Shown in pieces: positions 1 to 7,033 of a stretch of DNA of 64,000 bases. The stretch comes from Methanoplanus endosymbiosus (GTDB lineage Archaea > Halobacteriota > Methanomicrobia > Methanomicrobiales > Methanomicrobiaceae): NCBI RefSeq assembly GCF_024662215.1, contig NZ_CP096115.1, positions 2,170,001 through 2,234,000 on the forward strand, given 5' to 3'. The notes under the pieces are model-generated. The model saw only the letters and a list, made by a program, of their open reading frames with translations. It had not been told where the DNA came from and did not search any database. A program made the position numbers and the translations under genes. Every line of letters starts with the position of its first letter. The stretch's first letter is position 1.

Positions 1-142
1 GATATGAATGAATGCCGGTGAATGGTTCGTCATCATACACTTCTGAGACAAGTTCAGAGAGCCACCCGTCCTCCCTCGCGTGTTTCTGCCTCTTCAGGCA
101 TATGTTATCTGTTAAAAAATCGTCTGTCAAAAGATCATCCAT
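1..142 (-). CDS. Partial unknown protein, runs off left edge
   Basis: An open frame runs leftward from an ATG at 142 to the window edge (47 residues visible, beginning MDDLLTDDFLTDN, strongly acidic). I do not recognise it. No Shine-Dalgarno sequence precedes the ATG, but a TATA-like TTATAAAC lies about 20 bases upstream (158-165), which would fit a leaderless archaeal transcript. The opposite-strand frame over this stretch looks less protein-like. Whether it is a real gene needs the sequence to the left. Confidence 0.45.
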   Translation of the reverse strand, partial: MDDLLTDDFLTDNICLKRQKHAREDGWLSELVSEVYDDEPFTGIHSY

Positions 143-299
143 GATTGTTTTTTCTGTTTATAACTGTAAAATGGTCAGAATATCCTTATTATGTGGTTAT
201 TTTTCATGGTTTAAACAATTTCTGACTATTTCTGTGTGGTGTGGATATTTTGTTCATGATGGGGTCATCAGGGTAAAATTCCGGATTAAAAAAGAATCA

Positions 300-307
300 T
301 TTATATG
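300..307 (+). promoter_or_regulatory. Probable TATA box of tRNA-Val
   Basis: TTTATATG lies about 45 bases before the mature tRNA 5' end, in an otherwise gene-free stretch (143-349). It matches an archaeal box A placed for a short tRNA leader. No other feature was seen in 143-349. Confidence 0.4.
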
Positions 308-349
308 TCTCCTGTGACAGATATTATAGAGCACCACGGTGTTAAAACA

Positions 350-424
350 GGGCTCGTGGTCTAGCTGGTTTATGACGTCGCCTTGACACGGCGGAGGTCT
401 TGAGTTCGAATCTCAACGAGCCCA
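350..424 (+). tRNA. tRNA-Val (anticodon GAC)
   Basis: The 75-base sequence folds into a full cloverleaf. The acceptor stem is GGGCTCG/CGAGCCC, the D stem GTC/GAC, the anticodon stem TCGCC/GGCGG with loop TTGACAC (anticodon GAC), and the T stem TTGAG/CTCAA with loop TTCGAAT; A is the discriminator base and CCA is not encoded. The gene is the integration target of the element to its right: its 3' half from the anticodon loop onward is repeated exactly at 5707. The copy here is complete, so the tRNA stays functional after integration. Confidence 0.97.
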
Positions 425-744
425 CTAACTTTTCTGTTTTTGTCGTTATTTTGTGCTTCATTCGTCAATAGAGCATCTGTTAATCTATCAATCTTAAATT
501 CTAAGGTATTTATCCGGCTGTTCAGTGATTCCGGCGTTTTATCCTGTTGCAACAATTCATCCTGATATTTACCATCTGAGAACCTGATATTATAGCCTCC
601 GGGTACCTCCTGAATGATAATTTCCTTACCGACTTTATCCGCCAATTCATTGACAGGAAACCGAATAGAGGCATAAGAATAGTTATTTCTAATTTTGTGC
701 TGCGTTATTTTTCCGCTCCATTTTCTCAGTTCTGTTGTGCTCAT
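370..744 (-). CDS. Integrase N-terminal fragment, IntN (split by att)
   Basis: A 124-residue frame starts inside the element at ATG 744 and runs across attL into the antisense of the tRNA, ending at TAA 370-372. Its last residues (GLVEIRTQDLRRVK, then ATS) are encoded by the tRNA. In the circular element the frame would instead continue after the V-K codons into IGSLLELF and the integrase C-terminal part: codons have phase 1 mod 3 here and phase 0 in the 5324-shifted copy, exactly that of the 4899-5706 frame. Residues 1-55 contain a compact hydrophobic segment, and residues 73-95 (LNSRINTLEFKIDRLTDALL) look like a coiled coil, as in the N-terminal part of SSV integrases. The start has GAGGT one base before ATG, a poor fit, so the start is uncertain. 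Confidence 0.8.
   Translation of the reverse strand: MSTTELRKWSGKITQHKIRNNYSYASIRFPVNELADKVGKEIIIQEVPGGYNIRFSDGKYQDELLQQDKTPESLNSRINTLEFKIDRLTDALLTNEAQNNDKNRKVSGLVEIRTQDLRRVKATS
383..441 (+). repeat. attL: left copy of 59-bp direct repeat
   Basis: Positions 383-441 are identical to 5707-5765 (offset 5324). The repeat begins in the tRNA anticodon loop (TTGACAC), covers the rest of the tRNA, and continues 17 bases past it. Crossover in the anticodon loop is usual for archaeal tyrosine integrases that use tRNA genes. The left copy completes the tRNA; the right copy lacks the 5' half. Confidence 0.95.
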
Positions 745-971
745 AACCTCTATTCTGATGTTGCAACATTTAAGGATAACCGCCGCCGCAAAAGCCTGTC
801 AGGTGCCTTATATTGTAATGTAATTATGAATCTATAGTAAATGTCATGCTGGATAATAACGGCGCTCTGTGTGCCTCCTGTAAGCCATTTTACGGGCATT
901 TATTTAGATAATGGATATTTCCTATAGCCTGACTAATTAAAAAAGGTTGGAATTATTATTTGTTGGTAATA
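745..971. other. Gene-free stretch in element with one iteron-like site
   Basis: No convincing gene is seen in these 227 bases. TTAAGGATAACCG near 770-782, just upstream of the IntN start, closely matches an iteron at 2034-2046 (TTAAGGATAACTG), so the factor that binds the origin-like array may also act at the integrase promoter. This is inference. Confidence 0.35.
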
Positions 972-1178
972 TTAGCCTCTGGTGTGTGCGCCTGTGGTGT
1001 TTCTGCCATTTGATGGAAGAATAATAACACTTTTTCCGGCTGCGTGTGCCTGGTCAATATGTGCCTGTTGTTCCGGTGTTGTTATGTCGTCAATGATGAA
1101 TACCGTCTGCGTGAATTGATCTTGGCTGGATGCTTCAATTTTATCTAAAATATTATGAAGTTGGTTTATTGTCTTCAT
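972..1178 (-). CDS. Small unknown protein, last gene of element operon
   Basis: A 68-residue protein starting MKTINQLHNILDKIEASS. ATG at 1178 is preferred over the upstream GTG because AAGGAG ends eight bases before it, and its A is the last base of the previous gene's TGA (TGATG), which implies translational coupling. The body contains a predicted mixed alpha/beta segment (QTVFIIDDITTPEQQAHIDQ, then AGKSVIILPSNGRN). I recognise no family. It closes the leftward replication operon. Confidence 0.65.
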   Translation of the reverse strand: MKTINQLHNILDKIEASSQDQFTQTVFIIDDITTPEQQAHIDQAHAAGKSVIILPSNGRNTTGAHTRG

Positions 1179-1471
1179 CAATTCCACTCCTTTACCTTCT
1201 CTGACTTTTGCCTGTTCTCAAGTTCATCTATCCGGCGCTCAAGTTCCAATAACTCCTCATCCTTCAGGCATGAATTTAAGGTCTGGCTTATCTGACTGAA
1301 GGTTCTGGCATATGCTAAATAAATCTGGTCGCTCTCTTTCGCTCTGAACCTGTCGGTTGCAATTCGTTTATATAATTTTTTTGAGACTTCAGAGAGCATT
1401 TTAACGAGTTCTTCACGTTTAAGCGCCTGCGCATCCTTATTCTTTGGTTTGAATGGTTCGTTATCTGCCAT
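1178..1471 (-). CDS. Small charged helical protein of unknown function
   Basis: A 97-residue, highly charged protein (MADNEPFKPKNKDAQALK...). ATG 1471 is chosen over the ATG at 1486 because GGAAGG lies about eight bases upstream and the previous gene stops at 1474, two bases before. Residues from about 65 on (LKDEELLELERRIDELENRQ) have heptad-like leucine spacing and probably form a coiled coil. No family is recognised. Its place between the helicase and the last small gene suggests an accessory replication or maintenance role, which is only inferred. Confidence 0.65.
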   Translation of the reverse strand: MADNEPFKPKNKDAQALKREELVKMLSEVSKKLYKRIATDRFRAKESDQIYLAYARTFSQISQTLNSCLKDEELLELERRIDELENRQKSEKVKEWN

Positions 1472-1473
1472 AT

Positions 1474-1800
1474 TTACGCCTTCCATTCCGGATGGTGTGT
1501 TTGTCCGGCCGCCTCTGCTTCAGCCTTACGGCGTGCATTTCCTGCACCAATCTTCTTAAGCTCCGGCGGCATTTGTCCGGACGTTATGCCGGTAATCTCA
1601 AGTCTGAATAATGGATTACATGGAAGGATTACTATCGATTCCTTCCGGTTGAAAGTGTGAATACATCCACAAATCGGACATAGAATTTCTATCTTGTTCC
1701 TTTTGATGCTGCTATGTGCTATAACTGGTAACGGCTCTAATAAGTCATCAATTGTAAATTTTATGCCCCCGCTGCCGTCTGGATTTCTGATAATTTCCAT
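1474..1800 (-). CDS. Small protein with a CPICGC zinc-knuckle-like motif
   Basis: A 108-residue protein. The start at ATG 1800 (MEIIRNPDGSGG) is preferred to the longer frame from 1854 because a strong CAGGAGGC lies about six bases upstream. Residues about 36-46 contain CPICGCIHTF, and a further Cys follows in VILPCNPLF, which together could bind zinc. The C-terminus is basic and Ala-rich (GAGNARRKAEAEAAGQ). No family is recognised. It begins one base after the stop of the frame at 1802-2134, so the two are probably co-translated. Confidence 0.7.
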   Translation of the reverse strand: MEIIRNPDGSGGIKFTIDDLLEPLPVIAHSSIKRNKIEILCPICGCIHTFNRKESIVILPCNPLFRLEITGITSGQMPPELKKIGAGNARRKAEAEAAGQTHHPEWKA

Positions 1801-1801
1801 G

Positions 1802-2134
1802 TTATAGCCTCCTGCCTGGTGTCGGCTGTGGTGGTTTGCCTGGAAAAGCACCAACCAGTATAAATAATGTTCGGTTATCTTCGGTTATCGTTCGGTTATC
1901 CTGAAATAGGATAACTGAACCGGACTTCATTTTATCCGCCAATCTGGAAATAATAGATTTATTGGCGTTGTTTTTTGTCAAAAATTGTTCAGTTATCCGG
2001 TTATCCTGCCTTATAGGTAAAAAATGTGATTTTTTAAGGATAACTGTCCTTACTGAAGATAACTGAACATAACTGTATCTAAGTATATGTAATGTATGTA
2101 ATTGAATATAATTAGATATAATTGTATATATCAT
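1802..2134 (-). CDS. Possible coupled gene overlying the iteron array
   Basis: A 110-residue frame whose DNA is largely the iteron array and the AT-rich stretch. Two signals favour translation: AGGAGGT sits about five bases before ATG 2134, which shares a base with the helicase stop (TAATG), and its TAA (1802-1804) lies one base before the next start at 1800. Against it, the sequence (MIYTIISNYIQLHTLH...) looks unlike a conserved fold, and its repeated DNR tripeptides (RQDNRITEQF, QDNRTITEDNRTLF) simply translate the iterons. It could be a coupling frame, a real protein or chance. Confidence 0.4.
   Translation of the reverse strand: MIYTIISNYIQLHTLHILRYSYVQLSSVRTVILKKSHFLPIRQDNRITEQFLTKNNANKSIISRLADKMKSGSVILFQDNRTITEDNRTLFILVGAFPGKPPQPTPGRRL
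1870..2134. repeat. Iteron array and AT-rich DNA: candidate replication origin
   Basis: Eight or nine copies of GTTATC-type repeats lie in both orientations. Three tandem TCGGTTATC copies occupy 1871-1900; GTTCAGTTATC occurs at 1987-1997 and, inverted, at 1910-1920 and 2058-2068; further copies are at 1997-2008, 2036-2049 and 2069-2079. GTTATCCT (1897-1903 with flank) and AGGATAAC (1908-1915) form a hairpin. The following 2070-2134 is almost pure A/T, as expected for a DNA-unwinding element. The array lies directly downstream of the primase and helicase genes. Origin function is inferred from this layout. Confidence 0.65.
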
Positions 2135-3483
2135 TAATATACCTCCTTTTCATCAATTAAGCATATTATCTGCGTGTTTCTCATCCTGCCTAATTTGTCG
2201 GCGCTTGAATCTATTGTCGATTGGATAATGCCTTCATCCTGTAAAAGCTCCAATATCCGATCAAGCTCGGCGGTGTGAACATATTTTGATAGTCTGCGTG
2301 ATAGCTGACTCCGGCTCAATGTGTTCTCTGCTGCTCGCTTCAGAATATTAATTACGGCGTTTATGTGGTTGCTGTCGTTCTGCTGGATGCTGTCCGCCAA
2401 TAGTCGGCTGGAAGTCGGAAGGAAATAGTCTTTAACATGCCCCAGTGCTTCGTCAAAATAACAATCAGGTATGTTGAAGACTGCCTGATATGCTGCCGGC
2501 TCTTTGTCTGCAACATCTGTTAGAAATGCGATATTTCCACCACTGGCTTTTAAGTCCTGATATTTCAGATTGGCATCTTTGATAAACTGCCGGCTGCCAA
2601 TATAATACAATCCTGCCAGCTTGAAAACATAAATCCTTAATCGGCTGGACAATGTTAGGTTGTCCTCTGATTCCTGCTTTTGATGCTCTCTAAGGCTTCG
2701 TTGCCAGTGGTTATATCTCTCTAAGGCTTCGGTGCTTGGAATGAATAACAGGTTCTCAAATCTATGTGTGGTTGTCCAGATTTCAGATAGTCGGTCTGAT
2801 AGCGCCTTTGTCTGTTCCGCCGTGCCGATTGTTGAAATTGAAACGTCAATATATTCCGGCGTTCCTTCCGGCTGAACTATTAGGTATCTGGCTAGTAGTC
2901 CTGACTCCAAATCTGTTGGTTCTGTCGAATTTTTGAAGTTTAACGGTGTGGTTGCCATTAAAACAGACATAGATATATTATTGGCTGTATATGTGTCTCC
3001 GCCGCCGGCTTTCTTTGTTAGTCTTTTATGAATCACTTTAGGATTATCGTAATATTTGCACAAATCATCACTTAAGCCGTTCAGATGTCCGCCTTTTTTG
3101 TGCATCTCCTTTAACAGTCCGCCGACTTCATCATTAGCATAATACGCGGTTGGTGTCTCTGCCAGACATTCTATTAATGATTGCCGGCTGAAGCTGTCTG
3201 GAAGTTTGTTGCCAATTCCGGCGGACTGTATTAAGTCCAGAAATTCATCAAAAGCGGTTGATTTTCCGGAAAAACTGGACTGTCCAATCAGGATCGTCCA
3301 GATATTCGGAATCACATCACTAAATGATAATGGTAAATGAATCCTCCGGTCTGCACAAATAGAAAGTGCTGTCAGTGCTCCACTATACTTAAATTCAGGA
3401 AATCCGCCGGACTTTTCCATATATGTTGAAATATATTCCTGTACGAAATTATCCTCCTCCAAATTTATTTTCAGTTCTGGCAT
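2134..3483 (-). CDS. DUF3987-like replication helicase/ATPase
   Basis: A 449-residue P-loop protein of the type that accompanies archaeal and viral primase-polymerases. GQSSFSGKST (about residues 67-76) is a Walker A motif and YYANDEVGG (about 112-120) fits Walker B, followed by a sensor-like SVLMATTPLNF. The C-terminal 100 residues (RSQLSRRLSKYVHTAELDRI, then LLQDEGII) look like a winged helix for DNA binding. ATG 3483 is preferred to 3501 because GGAGGAGG lies eight bases upstream. It overlaps the primase gene end by 13 bases, so the two are coupled. It most likely unwinds DNA at the element's origin. Confidence 0.8.
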   Translation of the reverse strand: MPELKINLEEDNFVQEYISTYMEKSGGFPEFKYSGALTALSICADRRIHLPLSFSDVIPNIWTILIGQSSFSGKSTAFDEFLDLIQSAGIGNKLPDSFSRQSLIECLAETPTAYYANDEVGGLLKEMHKKGGHLNGLSDDLCKYYDNPKVIHKRLTKKAGGGDTYTANNISMSVLMATTPLNFKNSTEPTDLESGLLARYLIVQPEGTPEYIDVSISTIGTAEQTKALSDRLSEIWTTTHRFENLLFIPSTEALERYNHWQRSLREHQKQESEDNLTLSSRLRIYVFKLAGLYYIGSRQFIKDANLKYQDLKASGGNIAFLTDVADKEPAAYQAVFNIPDCYFDEALGHVKDYFLPTSSRLLADSIQQNDSNHINAVINILKRAAENTLSRSQLSRRLSKYVHTAELDRILELLQDEGIIQSTIDSSADKLGRMRNTQIICLIDEKEVY

Positions 3484-4499
3484 GCCTGAAGCCTCCTCCA
3501 TTTCTGAATAAGTGCGTCAATGGATGCCAGTATTTCCGGATCGGCTTCTGTCGGCGTAATAATGCCGTCTTCTCTTAAACATCTGAAAAACTCAGACCAT
3601 TTGTTATTAAGGCATCCTGCTCCGGCTTCGCTGCAATCAATAATGCCTCTAGCAACGGCGTATGCCTCTACACCTCCTCCGCCGGTCTGATGCCTGAAGC
3701 AATACCATGTATTTTTCCTGATGTTAATGCAAAGATTGTTGCCTGTTGATGAACCATGCGCTGGATGAGCGCCTCTAATTTCATCTGAAGAAATATACCT
3801 GCCATTCTCCGGCATCAGGTAATCCTGCACTCTAAGGTTATACTGGTCTGTGATGCTGTCGCCGTGTCCGGCGCTGGTGCGTCTTCTTGGCGCTTTTGCA
3901 GGTTTCTTAATAATGATGTCTGAAATCCACTTTGGAAGATCTGCTATTGGCTGGTATTCATCTATCCACTGATAGTTAACTCCGGTCTGGTGCTGTGATG
4001 GTGCCGCTATGACATATCCTGAATATTTACAGTCTATTCCTTCGCCAAGCTGACCTTTTACCTTAATATCTCCTTCCGGCGCTCTGTAATAGCGGTGTGT
4101 GCCTCTACAATCGTTCTGCATGCCGGTTAAGGCTGTAAGTGTGATTGGTAGTGGTTCGTGCTCCTGCTCAAGTGCCTGTAATGTATGAAGTCCACCATTC
4201 CGCGGATCGGTGTCCAGAACTATAAGTCCTGAAGCTATGCAGGATATACCGATGCTGGCATCTGGAAATTGTGTCCACCACTGCCGGATTTTTCTTAAGT
4301 CTGGAGAGGCATCTTTAAATCCGTGTTCTGTGAGTGGTGCCTTATCCTGACTGCATGGAAAAATAGAAAATCCGCGTCTGCCATAGTCCAATGCTGCCTG
4401 CAAAAGACTTATATCTGAGTTACCATAATATATTGTTGAATCATTTGTTTCTGCCGGCGGTTGTGGTAGATTGCCGGCTACTCTTTCTGGATTTAACAA
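3471..4499 (-). CDS. Bifunctional DNA primase/polymerase (prim-pol)
   Basis: A 342-residue protein. Residues about 30-195 match the AEP-type prim-pol domain: GFSIFPCSQDKAPLTEHGFKDAS near the N-terminus, the catalytic acidic pair in GLIVLDTDPRNGG, the His in CRGTHRYY, and SGYVIAAPSQHQTGVNYQW. Residues about 245-285 (CINIRKNTWYCFRHQTGGGG) resemble the Cys/His zinc module that follows prim-pol in archaeal elements. The start is TTG 4499, supported by GAGGT six bases upstream and a 7-base overlap with the gene before it. With the downstream helicase it forms the replication module. Confidence 0.88.
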   Translation of the reverse strand: MLNPERVAGNLPQPPAETNDSTIYYGNSDISLLQAALDYGRRGFSIFPCSQDKAPLTEHGFKDASPDLRKIRQWWTQFPDASIGISCIASGLIVLDTDPRNGGLHTLQALEQEHEPLPITLTALTGMQNDCRGTHRYYRAPEGDIKVKGQLGEGIDCKYSGYVIAAPSQHQTGVNYQWIDEYQPIADLPKWISDIIIKKPAKAPRRRTSAGHGDSITDQYNLRVQDYLMPENGRYISSDEIRGAHPAHGSSTGNNLCINIRKNTWYCFRHQTGGGGVEAYAVARGIIDCSEAGAGCLNNKWSEFFRCLREDGIITPTEADPEILASIDALIQKWRRLQACQN

Positions 4500-4654
4500 G
4501 TTTTTACCTCTCGGTTTTTAAGTTCTGTTCTCAGTGCTGAATCCATCAGCTTTGAAAAGTTAATTCCTGCTGACTTGGCTTCCTGCTTTAGGTCGTATTC
4601 TACACGACAATTCAGGCATGCGTATACTTTGCCTGCCGAGACTAATTTAGTCAT
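4493..4654 (-). CDS. Ribbon-helix-helix (CcdA-like) regulator
   Basis: A 53-residue protein, first gene of the element operon. ATG 4654 is chosen because a perfect AGGAGGT (complement of 4664-4670) lies nine bases upstream; the longer frame from 4684 has none. The body (ACLNCRVEYDLKQEAKSAGI, then NFSKLMDSALRTEL) matches the ribbon-helix-helix pattern of CcdA-type antitoxins and plasmid copy-control repressors: a beta strand, then two helices with an N-F-S turn. No toxin partner is adjacent, so copy control or autorepression is more likely than a toxin-antitoxin role. Confidence 0.75.
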   Translation of the reverse strand: MTKLVSAGKVYACLNCRVEYDLKQEAKSAGINFSKLMDSALRTELKNREVKTC

Positions 4655-4670
4655 TTTTTTGTTACCTCCT

Positions 4671-4692
4671 GTAGTATACTGCACTATACTAC
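4671..4692. promoter_or_regulatory. Palindromic operator of the element operon
   Basis: GTAGTATA and TATACTAC form a perfect 8-bp inverted repeat separated by CTGCAC, directly upstream of the Shine-Dalgarno sequence of the ribbon-helix-helix gene. Dimers of such regulators bind short palindromes of this kind, so this is the likely autoregulatory site. Binding is inferred. Confidence 0.55.
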
Positions 4693-4705
4693 AACATCCT
4701 CTATA

Positions 4706-4747
4706 TGCGCGCTTTATAAATAAAAGCGTTTTTGTGCGCGCTTTATA
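4706..4747. repeat. Two 13-bp direct repeats in operon promoter
   Basis: TGCGCGCTTTATA occurs at 4706-4718 and 4735-4747, a 29-bp period (about three helical turns). Each includes a TATA-like core (on the minus strand TATAAAGCGCGCA). They lie where the promoter of the leftward operon should be. Either both are TATA/BRE elements of tandem promoters or they bind a regulator. The remaining DNA to 4898 shows nothing else I can support. Confidence 0.5.
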
Positions 4748-4898
4748 TGCTATGGAGTATAATATATTATTGTGTGGAATTAGGACTAATTTGACCTTAT
4801 TTTTTTGTGGATTTTTTAAGAAATTGGTGCCTTCCGGAGAGGTGCCGCACTCTCAAAAAGCAATATATTTTTTATAGTTTGTATTTTGGCGCGGTGTT

Positions 4899-5706
4899 CT
4901 AACCTGTGAATTCCGGAAAATATTGTATTGTCTGGCTGTATGCTCTACATGCCTGCATATGGAGATTGGCGTAATGTCTGCCTATAACTGTTCGGCTGGT
5001 TCGGCTTTGCAGGTAATCAACAATACTTTCCTGCACTCCGTGTTTTAATAATAGGTTGGCATGCCATTTCCGGAGGTTCTTAACCGGCATGCCTGCATCC
5101 TGAAGTCCTTTTAATATAGTGCTTGGATGTTGATGTGGTAATTCATAACTTTTCAGTTCATCAACAAAACTGGAAGGAAAATATAATACAAATGCTGATT
5201 TGTTGCCTCTGCCTGCATCTGTTACCGGATAGAATGAAACCTCCGGATTATCTCCATCTGTCTGGATGTTCTCCGGTTTGAAGTCCTGCAATGCTCTAAA
5301 TAAATGGATACCTCTGGCTCCGGTATATGCTGCCAGTTTAAAGAAGGTCTGGAGGTTCACCGGAATTAATGGATAAGCTTCCTCCAGATCGTGATCATTG
5401 AAAAATGTTATTTTTGGCTGTGATGTTTTTATCTTCAGGCTTTTTAACCATTTGTCCGGATTGATGTTCAGTATCTTTTCAAATCCGATAACATCTTCCA
5501 TAAAATGAATAAAAACTCTCAGTCCTTTTGTCTGAGAATCTGTAAGTTTAAGCTTCAGTAAATCAGCAATATTTCTAATATCTGGAAGTTTTAATAATCC
5601 GTTAATATAATCCTTTTTTCGTGCTTCTGACACCTTCCGGACGTGCTCCAAATAGTCAATAAATTGTGCTTTATATTGGTTAAAAAGCTCTAAAAGGCTG
5701 CCAATT
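4899..5706 (-). pseudogene. Integrase C-terminal catalytic fragment, IntC (split by att)
   Basis: This frame holds the tyrosine recombinase catalytic domain. Counting from a possible TTG start at 5651 (250 residues), the key residues are R113 in YTGARGIHLFRAL, K151, R194 in KNLRKWHANLLL, H226 and the nucleophile Y227 in TVIGRHYANLH. The frame stays open upstream through the att copy (KVSGLVEIRTQDLRRVK, then IGSLLELF), exactly continuing the IntN protein; the joined gene is 1170 bases. In the integrated state no ATG or GTG precedes the catalytic part, and only the TTG at 5651 could start it, so activity is doubtful. It is the interrupted half of an SSV-type integrase rather than a decayed gene. 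Confidence 0.88.
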
Positions 5707-5765
5707 TTGACACGGCGGAGGTCTTGAGTTCGAATCTCAACGAGCCCACTAACTTTTCTGTTTTT
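5707..5765 (+). repeat. attR: right copy of 59-bp direct repeat
   Basis: Identical to 383-441. It holds the 3' part of tRNA-Val from the anticodon loop to the acceptor end plus 17 bases, without a 5' half, so it is not a tRNA gene. A T-rich run follows. Chromosomal DNA resumes here. Confidence 0.95.
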
Positions 5766-5949
5766 TTTGGTTTTCTTATTATTTTATAGCTATCTTATCC
5801 GGTAATTCTTTTATTCACTTTTCCATTCTGCGTTGCGGAGATTTGTATGTCTATTCCAAAAATCTTTTAAATGACTGAAAGATCATTATACCGGTTTGTC
5901 TGTCTCTGATTATGTAAGCCTTATTTCTAATACGGTATAAGAGAAATAT

Positions 5950-6909
5950 ATGGATGGAAAGTTCAGGTTTCTTCTTCTCATATGTCTGTCCTTGATGGTG
6001 GCTGCATCCGGGTGTATTTCAGACAGAACAGTTGGTTATACTGGTGAAAAATCTCCGGATAACGGTCTTAAAACTATTGAAGGGCTTTACAGGTTTGACT
6101 CATCAAATACGATTTCAACGCCCCTTTTTACAGACAATGGCTCTGTTGTCAGTGTTTTTCATCCGGAAGATCTTATGAAGTATGGTTATTCTGTCAGCAG
6201 CAACTTCAGCCTTGGCCTGGTAACCATCCCACCCAAAAGAGGAACTCCGCCACACAGGCTTATGAATACGTCTGAGATGATCTTTGTGACAGAAGGAACT
6301 GCGCTTATAAATACTCAGGACTCTGTTACTGAAGTTCATGCCGGAGATGCGGCAATTGTCAGGGAAGGCACACTTCAGTCGATCTGCAACAATGGAAGAG
6401 AAGATCTCGTCTATCTTACATCCACACAGCCGGTATATAATCCCGAAAACGATATTTCAGAAGTGAATCTGCCCGGTGAAGATCCTGGTGATGAAAAGGA
6501 CTCTTCCGGAAATACAGGCGCAGACGGGATTATTGTTACAGATGTCTCTGAAGGTATTGAGTGGGACTATGATACCGGAACACTCATCTACACCATATTT
6601 AATGCAGATCTGATGGCAGACAGGTACCCGGACCTGCCGGTAAATTACAGCCTTGCATATGCAGAATTAATTCCGGGCGGAAGAATTGATGAGAACACTC
6701 TTTACGGAGCTTCAGAACTGATATATGTCGTACACGGGAGCATCTGCCTGAACAGTTCCAAAGGCGCGGAAATGTGCGCAGAAGTAGGTCAGGCTGTCTA
6801 TGTCCCGGCAGGCTATCCAAAATCCTATCACAATTCCGGCAACAAAAATGCGGTGATTCTCTCATATGTCGATCCGTCATGGAATCCGGGTCTCACAGTT
6901 CTGCATTGA
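5950..6909 (+). CDS. Secreted lipoprotein with two cupin domains
   Basis: A 319-residue protein with an N-terminal signal and lipobox (LMVAASGC, acylated C22), so it should be tethered outside the cell membrane. Two cupin barrels follow, at about residues 75-155 (GTPPHRLMNTSEMIFVTEGT, HAGDAAIVREG) and about 210-310 (SELIYVVHGSICLNSS, VGQAVYVPAGYPKSYHN). The metal-binding histidines are only partly present in each barrel. A linker rich in Gly, Asp and Ser joins them. Substrate is unknown. A TATA-like GGTATAAG lies shortly upstream. Confidence 0.85.
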   Translation: MDGKFRFLLLICLSLMVAASGCISDRTVGYTGEKSPDNGLKTIEGLYRFDSSNTISTPLFTDNGSVVSVFHPEDLMKYGYSVSSNFSLGLVTIPPKRGTPPHRLMNTSEMIFVTEGTALINTQDSVTEVHAGDAAIVREGTLQSICNNGREDLVYLTSTQPVYNPENDISEVNLPGEDPGDEKDSSGNTGADGIIVTDVSEGIEWDYDTGTLIYTIFNADLMADRYPDLPVNYSLAYAELIPGGRIDENTLYGASELIYVVHGSICLNSSKGAEMCAEVGQAVYVPAGYPKSYHNSGNKNAVILSYVDPSWNPGLTVLH

Positions 6910-7033
6910 ATAAATCCCTGAATTTTACCAATTAAAAAGGCTTTTTTGATAATGCCGGCATATATATCTTAGATATAAGGTTTAATCCCGGCAATCTGGA
7001 TAAACCGTGAATATACCATAAATCTGTGATCAA

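Larger units (their letters stand above)
383..5706. mobile_element. Integrated SSV-type element in tRNA-Val (5324 bp)
   Basis: The unit between the two att copies is 5324 bp. It carries a split tyrosine integrase, a primase-polymerase, a DUF3987-like helicase, a ribbon-helix-helix protein, several small unknown proteins and an iteron array. All genes read leftward. No capsid, portal, terminase or conjugation gene was recognised, so it is more like a plasmid (or a plasmid-virus satellite) than a complete virus. Integration cuts the integrase gene, which normally traps such elements unless another copy supplies integrase. The boundary, the reading frame across att and the replication gene set are seen directly; the plasmid nature is inferred. 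Confidence 0.9.

Noticed and set aside
12-317. Rightward 101-codon frame at the left edge
   Set aside because: Composition is unlike a protein (Ser, Cys and Phe runs), no ribosome binding site, and the opposite strand has a better partial gene.
4493-4654. Toxin-antitoxin pair
   Set aside because: The ribbon-helix-helix protein resembles CcdA, but no toxin-sized gene is adjacent; the next gene is the primase.
5707-5765. Second tRNA gene
   Set aside because: Only the 3' half from the anticodon loop is present; it is the right att repeat.
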